A stretch of 33,649 nucleotides of DNA from Candidatus Mediterraneibacter tabaqchaliae. Its GTDB lineage: Bacteria > Bacillota > Clostridia > Lachnospirales > Lachnospiraceae. The position numbers and the translations under genes were made by a program. Numbering within the stretch: the first letter of the stretch is position 1; every line of letters begins with the position of its first letter. Positions 1 through 8,997 of the stretch are shown here, in pieces. The notes below the pieces were generated by a model. The model did no database searches, was not told the origin of the DNA, and saw nothing but the letters and a program-made list of their open reading frames with translations. The DNA lies in NCBI GenBank assembly GCA_019120595.1, contig DWUV01000144.1, positions 1-33,649 on the forward strand. The letters run 5' to 3'.

Positions 1-131
1 AGAGCGCATAAATTTAGAAGGTTCAAAACGCCAAATAGACAGGAAAGGGGAGGTCTGCGCTTTTCCAGGCAGGAAGGGCAAAAACAGACGGATTACCTGG
101 ATATTTCTCTGAAACCAGTGATAAAAAAGGG
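1..131. repeat. Exact 131-bp direct repeat of window end (33519-33649)
   Basis: Direct base-by-base comparison of the two ends. Confidence 0.97.
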
Positions 132-173
132 TATGCCGTATGAGGAATTTCATTCCTCATGCGACAGCCCCTT
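1..173 (+). mobile_element. IS1182-like insertion sequence, right end (last codons of transposase, 3' region, subterminal hairpin, right IR)
   Basis: 1-131 identical to 33519-33649; hairpin ATGAGGAAT-TTC-ATTCCTCAT (140-160); right IR GCGACAGCCCCTT (161-173). Confidence 0.85.
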
Positions 174-184
174 ACTCAGTGCTT

Positions 185-845
185 CATTTTTCCGGCGCAG
201 CCCCAAAAGGGGCTTACTGGTTTGCTTTGACTTTCCACTACCACTCCAAGTGGTTTATTTCTTGTGTTTCTTCACCGGCTCACCCGTAAACGGGTCGATA
301 TACTCTACTAATGACATCTGATCGTATTCTAAATCCTCTTTTAATTGATTCTGAATATACTCTTTAATTGCAGCCGTATTCTTCCCTACAGTATCTACAT
401 AATATCCTCGGCACCAGAAATGTCTATTTCCATATTTATACTTTAGATTCGCATGCTTTTCAAATATCATGAGCGAACTTTTCCCCTTCAAATACCCCAC
501 GATTTCTGATACAGAATACTTCGGCGGTATCCTTACCAGCATGTGGATATGATCTGGGCAGCATTCTGCTTCTATGATTTCTATTCCTTTCCTTCTGCAT
601 AGCGTTCCCAATATCTGCCCCACATCGGCTTTTATTTGTTTGTAGATTACCTGTCTGCGGTATTTCGGTGCAAAAACGATGTGATACTTGCATTCCCATT
701 TCGTATGAGCTAAACTATTTACGTCCATTCTTAGGACCTCCTGTGCTATTTTATTTGTGGTTTTGCAGACCCACTTTTATTCTAGCACAGGAGTTCATAC
801 TTTTATCTAAAGATCTGCCCTCCCCCTGCATAGCAGGGGGTTCAT
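185..845 (-). mobile_element. IS200-like element (tnpA only), approximate boundaries
   Basis: Y1 transposase ORF flanked by end-type hairpins: CCCCCTGC-ATA-GCAGGGGG (822-840) and AGCCCC-AAAA-GGGGCT (199-214). No tnpB seen. Confidence 0.7.
255..728 (-). CDS. tnpA: IS200/IS605 family transposase (Y1 HUH, TnpA)
   Basis: KYHIVFAPKYRRQVIYKQ, CCPDHIHMLVRIPPKYSVSEIVGYLKGKSS, GNRHFWCRGYYVDTVG; HUH motif (HIH) and catalytic Tyr region. Confidence 0.93.
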   Translation of the reverse strand: MDVNSLAHTKWECKYHIVFAPKYRRQVIYKQIKADVGQILGTLCRRKGIEIIEAECCPDHIHMLVRIPPKYSVSEIVGYLKGKSSLMIFEKHANLKYKYGNRHFWCRGYYVDTVGKNTAAIKEYIQNQLKEDLEYDQMSLVEYIDPFTGEPVKKHKK

Positions 846-864
846 TTTTACTGTTACACAAACG

Positions 865-913
865 GAAAAAATCGCTGCACCCCAGTAAATACAAGGGATA
901 CAGCGATTTTTTC
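865..913. terminator. Bidirectional intrinsic terminator
   Basis: Perfect 13-bp arms GAAAAAATCGCTG (865-877) / CAGCGATTTTTTC (901-913), T-tract either way. Confidence 0.7.
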
Positions 914-1170
914 TTCCAATAACTGTCAAAGACAGGATTTTACCCGAAAATGCCTTGACAGACAACATTTTCCCCTAATTTTTCCGGATCGCATAGAACA
1001 CAGCCGTGCCATTCGGGAGACCGCACTGATGTGCTGATCGAGGCTGCCGCCGTTTTCCTCATTAACAGGTGCTCAATTCATCCGGCTGACCGGTTGAAAA
1101 ATCATACAGGCACGTTTTTCTCGCCCGTACAGCCTGGTTACCTAACTGTTTCGGTCATAGAATAATAGTC

Positions 1171-1225
1171 TTGACATCTGTGTGCAACTATTATATAGTT
1201 ACAATATACAGTTGAACTGTATATT
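1171..1225 (+). promoter_or_regulatory. Sigma-A-type promoter and putative PadR autoregulatory operator
   Basis: TTGACA (1171-1176), 17-nt spacer, TATAGT (1194-1199); perfect palindrome AATATACAGTT-G-AACTGTATATT (1203-1225) just downstream. Confidence 0.65.
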
Positions 1226-1313
1226 TGTGCTGTATATATCTTTGACTCCCCGGCAGGGACAAAGTATTTATAAAAGTTAAATGATAAGTATTTACAAGAG
1301 GAGTTTGTTTTCG

Positions 1314-1625
1314 ATGAACAGAAATAAATATCTGCCGCTCACAGAAACCACATTCTATATATTAACAGCACTGCTGGTTCCCGGACACGGATACGCAGTC
1401 ATGCAGAAGATAGAAAATCTCAGTTCCGGAAAAGTACGGGTCGCCGCCGGAACGATGTACGGAGCTCTCGAGAATCTCCAATCACAAGGACTCATTGCTC
1501 CCGTCCCCGGTCCGGACAAAAGACGCAAACTGTACCAGACGACCCCTTTAGGGCGGGAAATCCTCCATTCAGAAGCAGAGCGCCTGAGATATCTCGCGGG
1601 TGTTGCCGACAGACTAAAACTGTAA
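1314..1625 (+). CDS. PadR family transcriptional regulator
   Basis: MNRNKYLPLTETTFYILTALLVPGHGYAVMQKIENLSSGKVRVAAGTMYGALENLQSQGLI is PadR winged-helix; internal ATG at 1314 chosen as start. Confidence 0.9.
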   Translation: MNRNKYLPLTETTFYILTALLVPGHGYAVMQKIENLSSGKVRVAAGTMYGALENLQSQGLIAPVPGPDKRRKLYQTTPLGREILHSEAERLRYLAGVADRLKL

Positions 1626-1730
1626 CACATAATATTTTTATACTTTTTCATGATGATTTACGTTTACCTGCTGCGTCCTGCAGCCGGAATTCAAATATGA
1701 GTTTGGAAAAAGGAAGGAGAAGGCAAGATT

Positions 1731-2411
1731 ATGGTCAAATATCATATTCCCTCTATTGACCTTGAAAAAGAAGAGAACTGGATCAACAGATACATTCGGC
1801 AGGGATGGAGATTGAAACGGATTAGTTTTCTTCGATATGAATTCATTTCTAAAAAAACTGATACCGCACTAAGACCAGGTGAAACCGAGCCGGATGAGAA
1901 CGCATTTCTTGTCCGCTGCGACGCGCGAAGCTTTAAAACCAGAACGGATTTCCAGGAATATATTACATTTCTTCTGGACGCCGGATGGAGACACATCAAA
2001 GGAGACTGGAAGCAGGATACTCACTATTTTGAGCGGATCAGCCCCAATGCATCAGAAGAGCTTTTCTCCGATGATGCCTCAAAAGCCGCCCGCTATATGC
2101 GGCAGGCAAAAATATGGCTTGCCTCGCTCTTTGTATTGGCCGCCTGTTCCTTTTCCTGCTTTTTGTCAATGCCATTTCACCTTCAGGATCTGCTCAATAT
2201 AAAAGCACAGTATCTGACGCCCGGGCTCTGGCAGATGGAAGGGATCGAGTTCTGGTCTGCACTGATTTTTGAAACACCGTTTGCACTGATAAGGAGCGGC
2301 GCATTGAACCTTTTAATACTGGCTCTTGCACTGTTTACCCTTGTTCTTCTGCTTTACTGCATAGCAAGAGCATACACTTTGTCCCGAAAGGTAAGTAAAT
2401 CGGTAAAGTAA
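1731..2411 (+). CDS. DUF2812 domain-containing membrane protein
   Basis: N-terminal EKEENWINRYIRQGWRLKRI...FLRYEF, two C-terminal TM segments; adjacent to padR, the usual PadR-DUF2812 pairing. Confidence 0.8.
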   Translation: MVKYHIPSIDLEKEENWINRYIRQGWRLKRISFLRYEFISKKTDTALRPGETEPDENAFLVRCDARSFKTRTDFQEYITFLLDAGWRHIKGDWKQDTHYFERISPNASEELFSDDASKAARYMRQAKIWLASLFVLAACSFSCFLSMPFHLQDLLNIKAQYLTPGLWQMEGIEFWSALIFETPFALIRSGALNLLILALALFTLVLLLYCIARAYTLSRKVSKSVK

Positions 2412-2414
2412 ATC

Positions 2415-2473
2415 AAATGCCGGCAGCATCCTGGCATGGACTCTCGATGTCACGCCTTCTGCTGCCGGCATTT
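2415..2473 (+). terminator. Intrinsic terminator between DUF2812 gene and era
   Basis: Perfect 14-bp arms AAATGCCGGCAGCA / TGCTGCCGGCATTT. Confidence 0.65.
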
Positions 2474-2528
2474 TCTGGCTTTTCCCTTACTTTCTATCTT
2501 CTTTTTCGTTCTCTTTTATCGTTCTCTT

Positions 2529-3425
2529 TTATTCGTCTTCCCGATATCCGAAGTTCTTCATCAGGTAATCGCTGTCTCTCCAGTTTTTCTGCACCTTTAC
2601 CCACAGCTTTAAGTTGACCCGGCAGTCCAGCAGGCGCTCGATCTCATATCTCGCCGTACTGCCGATCTTCTTGAGCATAGCGCCCTGCTTCCCGATGATG
2701 ATCCCTTTGTGGGAATCCCGCTCGCAGATGATCGTGGCGTCAATGTGCATGACTTTTCGCTCCATCTTCATGCGGTCGATGGCGACCGCGATCCCGTGGG
2801 GGATCTCTTCATTCAGGCAGTGCAGCGCCTTTTCCCTGATCAGCTCCGCCACAATCTGCCGCTCCGGCTGGTCAGTCACCGTATCCTCGTCATAGAACTG
2901 CGGGCCGTATGGAAGATATTTCATGATCACCTTCACCAGCTCATCCGTATTGTCTCCGCTTCTCGCAGACACGGGCACGATCTCAGCGAAATCATATTCC
3001 TTCCGGTACATGTCGATCGCCGGGAGCAATTCCTCCTTTTTCACCATGTCGATCTTGTTGATGACAAGGATGACAGGCGTTTTCACCTTCTTCAGCTGGT
3101 CAATGATATGCCGCTCGCCCGCGCCGATAAACGTAGACGGTTCTACCAGCCAGAGCACCACATCCACCTCGTTCAGTGAACGTTCGGCAATGTTCACCAT
3201 ATATTCTCCCAGCTTGTTTTTCGCTTTATGGATGCCCGGCGTGTCCACAAACACAATCTGCCCCTCTTCTGTTGTCAGGACCGTCTGGATCCGGTTGCGG
3301 GTCGTCTGCGGCTTATTAGACGTGATCGCGATCTTCTGCCCGATCAGATGATTCATTAATGTAGATTTCCCCACGTTCGGCCTGCCGATCAGTGTGACAA
3401 AGCCGGATTTGTACTTTTCGTTCAT
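2529..3425 (-). CDS. era: GTPase Era
   Basis: GFVTLIGRPNVGKSTLMNHLIGQKIAITSNKPQTTRNRIQ, DTPGIH, NKID, C-terminal KH domain (IICERDSHKGIIIGKQGAMLKKIGSTAR). Start MNEKYKSG preferred over the upstream ORF start. Confidence 0.97.
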   Translation of the reverse strand: MNEKYKSGFVTLIGRPNVGKSTLMNHLIGQKIAITSNKPQTTRNRIQTVLTTEEGQIVFVDTPGIHKAKNKLGEYMVNIAERSLNEVDVVLWLVEPSTFIGAGERHIIDQLKKVKTPVILVINKIDMVKKEELLPAIDMYRKEYDFAEIVPVSARSGDNTDELVKVIMKYLPYGPQFYDEDTVTDQPERQIVAELIREKALHCLNEEIPHGIAVAIDRMKMERKVMHIDATIICERDSHKGIIIGKQGAMLKKIGSTARYEIERLLDCRVNLKLWVKVQKNWRDSDYLMKNFGYREDE

Positions 3426-3442
3426 AGCATCTCCTTTTGTGC

Positions 3443-3459
3443 AAGGGGTCAGACCCCTT
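3443..3459. repeat. GGGGTCWGACCCC palindrome, copy 1
   Basis: AAGGGGTC-A-GACCCCTT between the M16 stop and the era start; shares core with 14885-14907. Confidence 0.6.
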
Positions 3460-3479
3460 TTCGGTAAGCTGTCAGACAA

Positions 3480-6400
3480 TTAACTCAATGTCCTCACTTC
3501 CCCAAACATTTCTCTGCATTCTTCGATTTTTTCTTCGCTTCCGATGACGCAGACCTGTTCCGCGTCCAGCATTGCCCTGAGCACTTTTGAAAGCGCACGG
3601 ATGTCGCTCTGTCCTGCTGTCAGGATCTGTTCTCTTTCTTCGCGTATCATTTCTTCTGTCACATGGTTCATGTACAGGTTCATGGAGCGGCTGCCTTTTG
3701 CCGCCGGGTTCATGGGGCGGTCGATATTGCTGATGGTGCCGATGATAAATTTGTTCATGTCGCGGTCATCTACATTGAAATTCTCCAGGTAGTCCACAAC
3801 GCCCTCATAAATCTCCATGGTTTTCTCCAGGTTCGGGTCGCGGTAAGAGATCAGGTACCCCTCTCCGATGCGGTTGAAATTGCTCATGCATCCGTACGCG
3901 CCGCCTTTGACGCGGATGTTCTGCCAGAGATAATCATAGCTTAAGATCACTTTCAGGATCTGCAGCGCCCCGGTGTATTCCGCCCCGCCGTCGATAAAAT
4001 TTCCGGCTCTTGCGACGTACTGTACTTTGGAAGAGGTCTTGAACCCCTCATTGCGCTTCCTGCAGTGGATCACACACGAAGTCTTCGGATCTCCATCTGC
4101 TGCCGCCTGCAAGTCTCCTGTCCGCGCTCCTTCTCCCGCCTGCACGCCTTCTCCTGTCTGCACACCTGCCGACGCCTCTGTCCCGCAGCGGTCATTCAGG
4201 CTGTCCTTCACCGCGCCGAACGCCGCCAGCATCGGTTCCAGCCCCTGCTCCGCGGACGTATAGCTGACCATCAGGTTGTCCGCGCGGAAGATCTTCGCGG
4301 AGATTTCTTTCAGGTTCCGGATCAGTTCTGCTTTATGTCCATCGAAATCTTCTTCGATCGCTTTCACCACTTCATAAAATCCGATGCCGTCCGTATCATC
4401 CTTGAACTTGGCGATGGGCGATGTGTATGACAGGGCACGCAGCGCAGCCGTCGTATGTCCCGAGGAGAGGAAAGACATCTGGAGCCTGGACCTGAGCATG
4501 GCGATGATCTCTTTTAACCGCTTTTCGTCATCCAGCTTTGATTCCATCAGGATCTCCCGCATCATGGAGAAGAGCACGTCCATCTTGGGGTACAGCGCCT
4601 TTCCTTTCATCTCAAACGTGGCGCGGAATTCTTTTTCTTTTACCTTTGTGACATCCGGGTACAGCTCCAATGATGTACCGATCCCGCCGGTATGGACGTT
4701 GATCTCGTTAAACAGCGCGCCGTATTCATAATTCGTTGTGTCAATGATCCCGAGCACGCTCTGGAGGATGCCCACATAGGGCAGCTTCTCTTCCGAGATG
4801 CCGGACAGGTCGAACATAAGCGTCGCGTATCCGATGCCGTTCGTCTCCACATTGTGATGCATCATCTTCACTCCGCCTGCATCCATCTCCGTATTATAGA
4901 TCGGCGCAGTCTCCCTGGAAATGTCCTCCCGCCTGAGCACCGGGATCTTCGCCAGGTCCTCCGGCGCAGACTCCTCTTCCTGATATGCTTCCAGCTCTTC
5001 CGTTGCCTGCACGAGAGCTTCCACCTCTTCCGCGGACAGGCTCTCTTTATACGCTTTCAGTCTGTCTGCCAGCTCCTTGTCCATACGGGCGGTGCGCCCT
5101 TTTTCCGGGCGGATGATCACCACAGCTCCGTGCGGGTTGTCCAGCAGCCAGGTGCGGATCAGCCCCTCAAAATAGCCGGTATCCACCTGTTCCTTTAAGA
5201 ATTCAAAAGTCGGGATCGCTTCCATATGGATAAACGGCTTCTCTTCATCATAAAGCCAGCTGTCAAAGAGCTGGAGCCCATACATCAGCCCCCTCGGATA
5301 ATTGCCGAAATCCGCCTCGCGGAAACGGAATTCATAGTAATTGATCCCCGCGCGCAGCGCCTTGTGATCGATGCCGTTGTCCGCGATCCCCCGCAGTGTC
5401 TCTTCGATCACCCGGATAAAGTCTTCCTTCTGCTCCATGTTCGCATTCTTTGAGATCACAGAGAAGATCGGCTGATAGACCCCATTGTCATAAGAGCCCA
5501 TGATATCCTTTCCGATCCCCGCGTCAAGGAGCGCTTTTTTCAGAGGAGCGCCGGGCGCTGACAGGAGCGCATAATCCAGGATCTGGAACGCCAGATACAA
5601 CTTTTCATCCAGAGAAGTGCCGATCACCTTATTGTACGAAAGGTAGGTATTATCCGCCTCATTTTCATCGCTTGCTATGGAATATTCCTGGACGATCTCC
5701 TTCATCTCAGCGAACGGCTCCTGATACCGGATCTGGGAATCCACCTGGATCTGATCAAAATCTGACAGATATTTCTCATCCAGCCACCTCAGCTTTTCTT
5801 CCATATCCATGTCCCCGTAGAGATAGATGTAGCTGTTGGACGGATGATAATATTTCCTGTGGAAATCAAGGAACTGCTCGTAAGTCAGTTCCGGGATCAC
5901 CTCGGGATCCCCGCCGGACTCATTTGCATAGGAAGTATCCGGGAAAAGAGAGTTCAGGATCACCCGGTCCAGCACGCCCTCCGGCGAGGAGAACGCTCCC
6001 TTCATCTCATTGTAGACCACGCCGCTGATCTCCAGGTCCGCGTCCGCGCTGTCCAGTTTATAGCTCCATCCCTCCTGGCGGAATGTCTTGTCGCTCTGAT
6101 AGATGTTCGGATAGAACACCGCGTCCATATACACATGCATCAGGTTCTGGAAGTCCTTGTCATTGCAGCTCGCCGCCGGGTACACGGTCTTATCTGGGTA
6201 GGTCATTGCATTTAAAAATGTATTCAGCGAACCTTTCACCAGCTCCACGAACGGATCCTTCACCGGGAACTCCCTGGACCCGCAGAGCACGGAATGCTCC
6301 ATGATATGCGGCACTCCCGTGCTGTCTGAGGGCGGTGTCCGGAAGCCGATGGCAAACACCTTGTTCTCGTCGTCATTTTCCATAAGAAGGACTCTTGCCC

Positions 6401-6503
6401 CGCTCTTTTTGTGCCGCAGCAGCACGCCGCGGGATTTCAGGTCCGCAAGGTCCTTATCCTGTATCACTTCATAGGATGTAAGGTCATATATGCTCATATC
6501 CAA
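3480..6503 (-). CDS. M16C family metallopeptidase (presequence protease/Cym1-like)
   Basis: HxxEH motif in TGVPHIMEHSVLCGSREFPVKDPFVELVKGSLNTFLNAMTYPDKTVYPAAS; ~1000 aa two-half architecture. Confidence 0.93.
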   Translation of the reverse strand: MDMSIYDLTSYEVIQDKDLADLKSRGVLLRHKKSGARVLLMENDDENKVFAIGFRTPPSDSTGVPHIMEHSVLCGSREFPVKDPFVELVKGSLNTFLNAMTYPDKTVYPAASCNDKDFQNLMHVYMDAVFYPNIYQSDKTFRQEGWSYKLDSADADLEISGVVYNEMKGAFSSPEGVLDRVILNSLFPDTSYANESGGDPEVIPELTYEQFLDFHRKYYHPSNSYIYLYGDMDMEEKLRWLDEKYLSDFDQIQVDSQIRYQEPFAEMKEIVQEYSIASDENEADNTYLSYNKVIGTSLDEKLYLAFQILDYALLSAPGAPLKKALLDAGIGKDIMGSYDNGVYQPIFSVISKNANMEQKEDFIRVIEETLRGIADNGIDHKALRAGINYYEFRFREADFGNYPRGLMYGLQLFDSWLYDEEKPFIHMEAIPTFEFLKEQVDTGYFEGLIRTWLLDNPHGAVVIIRPEKGRTARMDKELADRLKAYKESLSAEEVEALVQATEELEAYQEEESAPEDLAKIPVLRREDISRETAPIYNTEMDAGGVKMMHHNVETNGIGYATLMFDLSGISEEKLPYVGILQSVLGIIDTTNYEYGALFNEINVHTGGIGTSLELYPDVTKVKEKEFRATFEMKGKALYPKMDVLFSMMREILMESKLDDEKRLKEIIAMLRSRLQMSFLSSGHTTAALRALSYTSPIAKFKDDTDGIGFYEVVKAIEEDFDGHKAELIRNLKEISAKIFRADNLMVSYTSAEQGLEPMLAAFGAVKDSLNDRCGTEASAGVQTGEGVQAGEGARTGDLQAAADGDPKTSCVIHCRKRNEGFKTSSKVQYVARAGNFIDGGAEYTGALQILKVILSYDYLWQNIRVKGGAYGCMSNFNRIGEGYLISYRDPNLEKTMEIYEGVVDYLENFNVDDRDMNKFIIGTISNIDRPMNPAAKGSRSMNLYMNHVTEEMIREEREQILTAGQSDIRALSKVLRAMLDAEQVCVIGSEEKIEECREMFGEVRTLS
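4117..4170 (-). repeat. Coding 18-bp degenerate tandem repeat (3 units) in the M16C gene
   Basis: CCTGTCCGCGCTCCTTCT / CCCGCCTGCACGCCTTCT / CCTGTCTGCACACCTGCC; encodes GVQTGEGVQAGEGARTG. Confidence 0.7.
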
Positions 6504-6652
6504 ATCTCCTTGTTCTTTTTCTGTTCACAGGATGCCGTTCAGGATCCGCTCTGCACCGTGCATATCCGGATCTCTTCCACGCATCGCTCTATTAGTATAG
6601 CACTATCTTCACATGTTTAAAAGACGAGCATCTCGGTTTTCAACATTTCTTC

Positions 6653-6691
6653 CGTTGACTTTCGATATTCCAGAGATTACAATTCGGATAG
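6653..6691 (+). promoter_or_regulatory. topB promoter within a repeated ~39-bp sequence (copy 1)
   Basis: TTGACT (6655-6660), 17-nt spacer, TACAAT (6678-6683); nearly identical to 12533-12571. Confidence 0.7.
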
Positions 6692-6729
6692 CAGAATTTA
6701 AAAACATCGATCGAAACGGAGAATTTGAG

Positions 6730-8946
6730 ATGAAGCATCTTGTCATTGCTGAAAAACCTTCCGTCGGCCGCGACATCGCGCGGGTACTCGGCTGCGGAAA
6801 GAAAAACAATTCCTGTATGGAAGGAGAAAAATACGTTGTCACCTGGGCGCTTGGCCATCTGGTCACGCTGGCCGATCCGGAAGAATACGGCAGTCAGTAT
6901 AAGACCTGGAGCATGGATACACTGCCCATGCTTCCCGATCCCTGGAAGCTGGCCGTCATCGGCCAGACCGCCCGCCAGTACCGCGCCGTAAAAGAACAGA
7001 TCTTCCGCAGGGATATATCTGATATCATCATCGCCACCGACGCCGGACGGGAAGGCGAGCTGGTCGCCCGGTGGATCCTCGAGAAGGCCGGGAATAAAAA
7101 GCCGGTGAAGCGTCTCTGGATCTCATCCGTGACCGACAAGGCGATCCGGGAAGGCTTCGCTCACCTGAAGCCGGGGAAAGATTACGAAAATCTGTATCAT
7201 GCCGCCGTGGCCCGCGCAGAATCCGACTGGGTCGTAGGCATCAATGCCACCCGTGCGCTCACCTGCAGATATAACGCCCAGCTTTCCTGCGGCCGGGTAC
7301 AGACCCCCACCCTGGCAATGATCGCAGCCCGGGAAGAAGAAATTAAAAAGTTTGTTCCGAAATCTTATTATGGATTAAGAATCTCTTGCAGAGGAATTAC
7401 TTTTATCTGGAATGACGCGAAATCCAACTCAGACCGGACCTTTGATAAAGCCCGGATCGAGGCCGTCCAGAAAGCGGTACGCGGGAAAGAACTGCATGTC
7501 ACGGAGATCCGGAAGAAATCAAAGAAATCCTTCGCCCCGGCGCTTTACGACCTGACCGCGCTGCAGCGGGAAGCGAACCAGCGGTACGGATATTCTGCCA
7601 AAGAGACGCTGAACATCATGCAGCGCCTGTACGAGAATCATAAGGTCCTGACCTACCCGCGCACGGATTCCCGCTATCTCACTTCCGATATCGTGCCCAC
7701 ACTGAAAGAACGGCTTCAGGCATGCGCCGTCGGCCCTTACAGAAAGACCGCGGCACAACTTGCCAGGCATGACATCCGGGCGGATAAATCTTTTGTCAAT
7801 AATGCAAAAGTATCGGACCATCACGCCATTATCCCGACCGAGCAGTTCATCCGCCTGGAGCAGCTGTCAAACGAAGAGCGCAGGATCTACGATCTGGTCG
7901 TCCGCCGGTTCCTTGCCGTCCTCTCCCCGGCATGCGAATACGAGGAGACAACCCTGACCGGGTCGATCGGAAACGAAACATTCCGCGCAAAGGGAAATGT
8001 GATCCTGAAGGCCGGATGGCGGGAGATCTATGGCTCCGGCTGGCAGGATCCGGAGTCGGATGATGAAGAAGGCTTTGAAAATGACCCGGCAGACAGCCTG
8101 CTCCCCGGATCAGCATCCATCCCATTTAAAGAAGGGGCGGACCTTGCGGCAGACGCCATCCGGATCACGGAGGGACAGACCAGACCGCCCGCTTATTTTA
8201 CCGAAGGCACCCTGATCGCAGCCATGGAAAATCCGGTGCGCTACATGCAGCACCAGGACCGCACCCTGGCCCGAACCCTCGGAGAGACCGGCGGTCTCGG
8301 GACCGTCGCCACCCGGGCCGACATTATCGAGAAACTTTTTGCCGGCTTCCTCATGGAGAAAAAAGGCAGCGAGATCCACCTCACCTCCAAAGGGAAACAG
8401 CTCCTCTCTCTGGTGCCCGCAGACCTGAAAAGCCCTGAGCTTACCGCCCAGTGGGAACTGCGCCTGAAAGCCATCGCCCAGGGAAAAGAGTCCGATAAAA
8501 AATTCATGTCCGAAATCGAAACTTACACCCGGTCACTGATCAGCCAGATCAAGAATGCGGACGGAACATTCCGGCACGATAACCTGACCCGGCATAAATG
8601 CCCACAGTGCGGGAAGCTCATGCTGGAAGCAAACGGGAAACACGGAAAAATGCTCGTCTGCCAGGACCGCGAATGCGGATACCGGGAAACCATCTCCCGC
8701 CGCACCAACGCCCGCTGCCCGGTCTGCCATAAGAAAATGGAACTGGTCGGAAAAGGGGACGCCCAGCGGTTCGTCTGCTCCTGCGGACACAAAGAAAAAC
8801 TGAGCGCTTTCCAGGAACGGAAAAAGAAAGAAGGGAAAGGTGCAGGCAAACGGGATGTGGCCGCCTATATGCGGAAGCAGGAAAAAGAAACGAACGCGCC
8901 GATCAACAACGCGTTCGCAGAAGCTTTTAAAAACCTGAAGTTATAA
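6730..8946 (+). CDS. topB: DNA topoisomerase III (type IA)
   Basis: MKHLVIAEKPSVGRDIARVLGC, ATDAGREGELVARWIL, active-site region LTYPRTDSRYLTSD, C-terminal Cys4 zinc motifs. Start at 6730 because the promoter lies inside the longer 6613 ORF. Confidence 0.95.
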   Translation: MKHLVIAEKPSVGRDIARVLGCGKKNNSCMEGEKYVVTWALGHLVTLADPEEYGSQYKTWSMDTLPMLPDPWKLAVIGQTARQYRAVKEQIFRRDISDIIIATDAGREGELVARWILEKAGNKKPVKRLWISSVTDKAIREGFAHLKPGKDYENLYHAAVARAESDWVVGINATRALTCRYNAQLSCGRVQTPTLAMIAAREEEIKKFVPKSYYGLRISCRGITFIWNDAKSNSDRTFDKARIEAVQKAVRGKELHVTEIRKKSKKSFAPALYDLTALQREANQRYGYSAKETLNIMQRLYENHKVLTYPRTDSRYLTSDIVPTLKERLQACAVGPYRKTAAQLARHDIRADKSFVNNAKVSDHHAIIPTEQFIRLEQLSNEERRIYDLVVRRFLAVLSPACEYEETTLTGSIGNETFRAKGNVILKAGWREIYGSGWQDPESDDEEGFENDPADSLLPGSASIPFKEGADLAADAIRITEGQTRPPAYFTEGTLIAAMENPVRYMQHQDRTLARTLGETGGLGTVATRADIIEKLFAGFLMEKKGSEIHLTSKGKQLLSLVPADLKSPELTAQWELRLKAIAQGKESDKKFMSEIETYTRSLISQIKNADGTFRHDNLTRHKCPQCGKLMLEANGKHGKMLVCQDRECGYRETISRRTNARCPVCHKKMELVGKGDAQRFVCSCGHKEKLSAFQERKKKEGKGAGKRDVAAYMRKQEKETNAPINNAFAEAFKNLKL

Positions 8947-8997
8947 AACATAATCGTGCACCACAATATCTTCGCCGCAATATTATAAGGGATGTCT

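Noticed and set aside
118-321. 67-aa ORF spanning the IS1182 right end into the IS200
   Set aside because: Crosses an IS boundary and two hairpins; no ribosome-binding site or homology seen.
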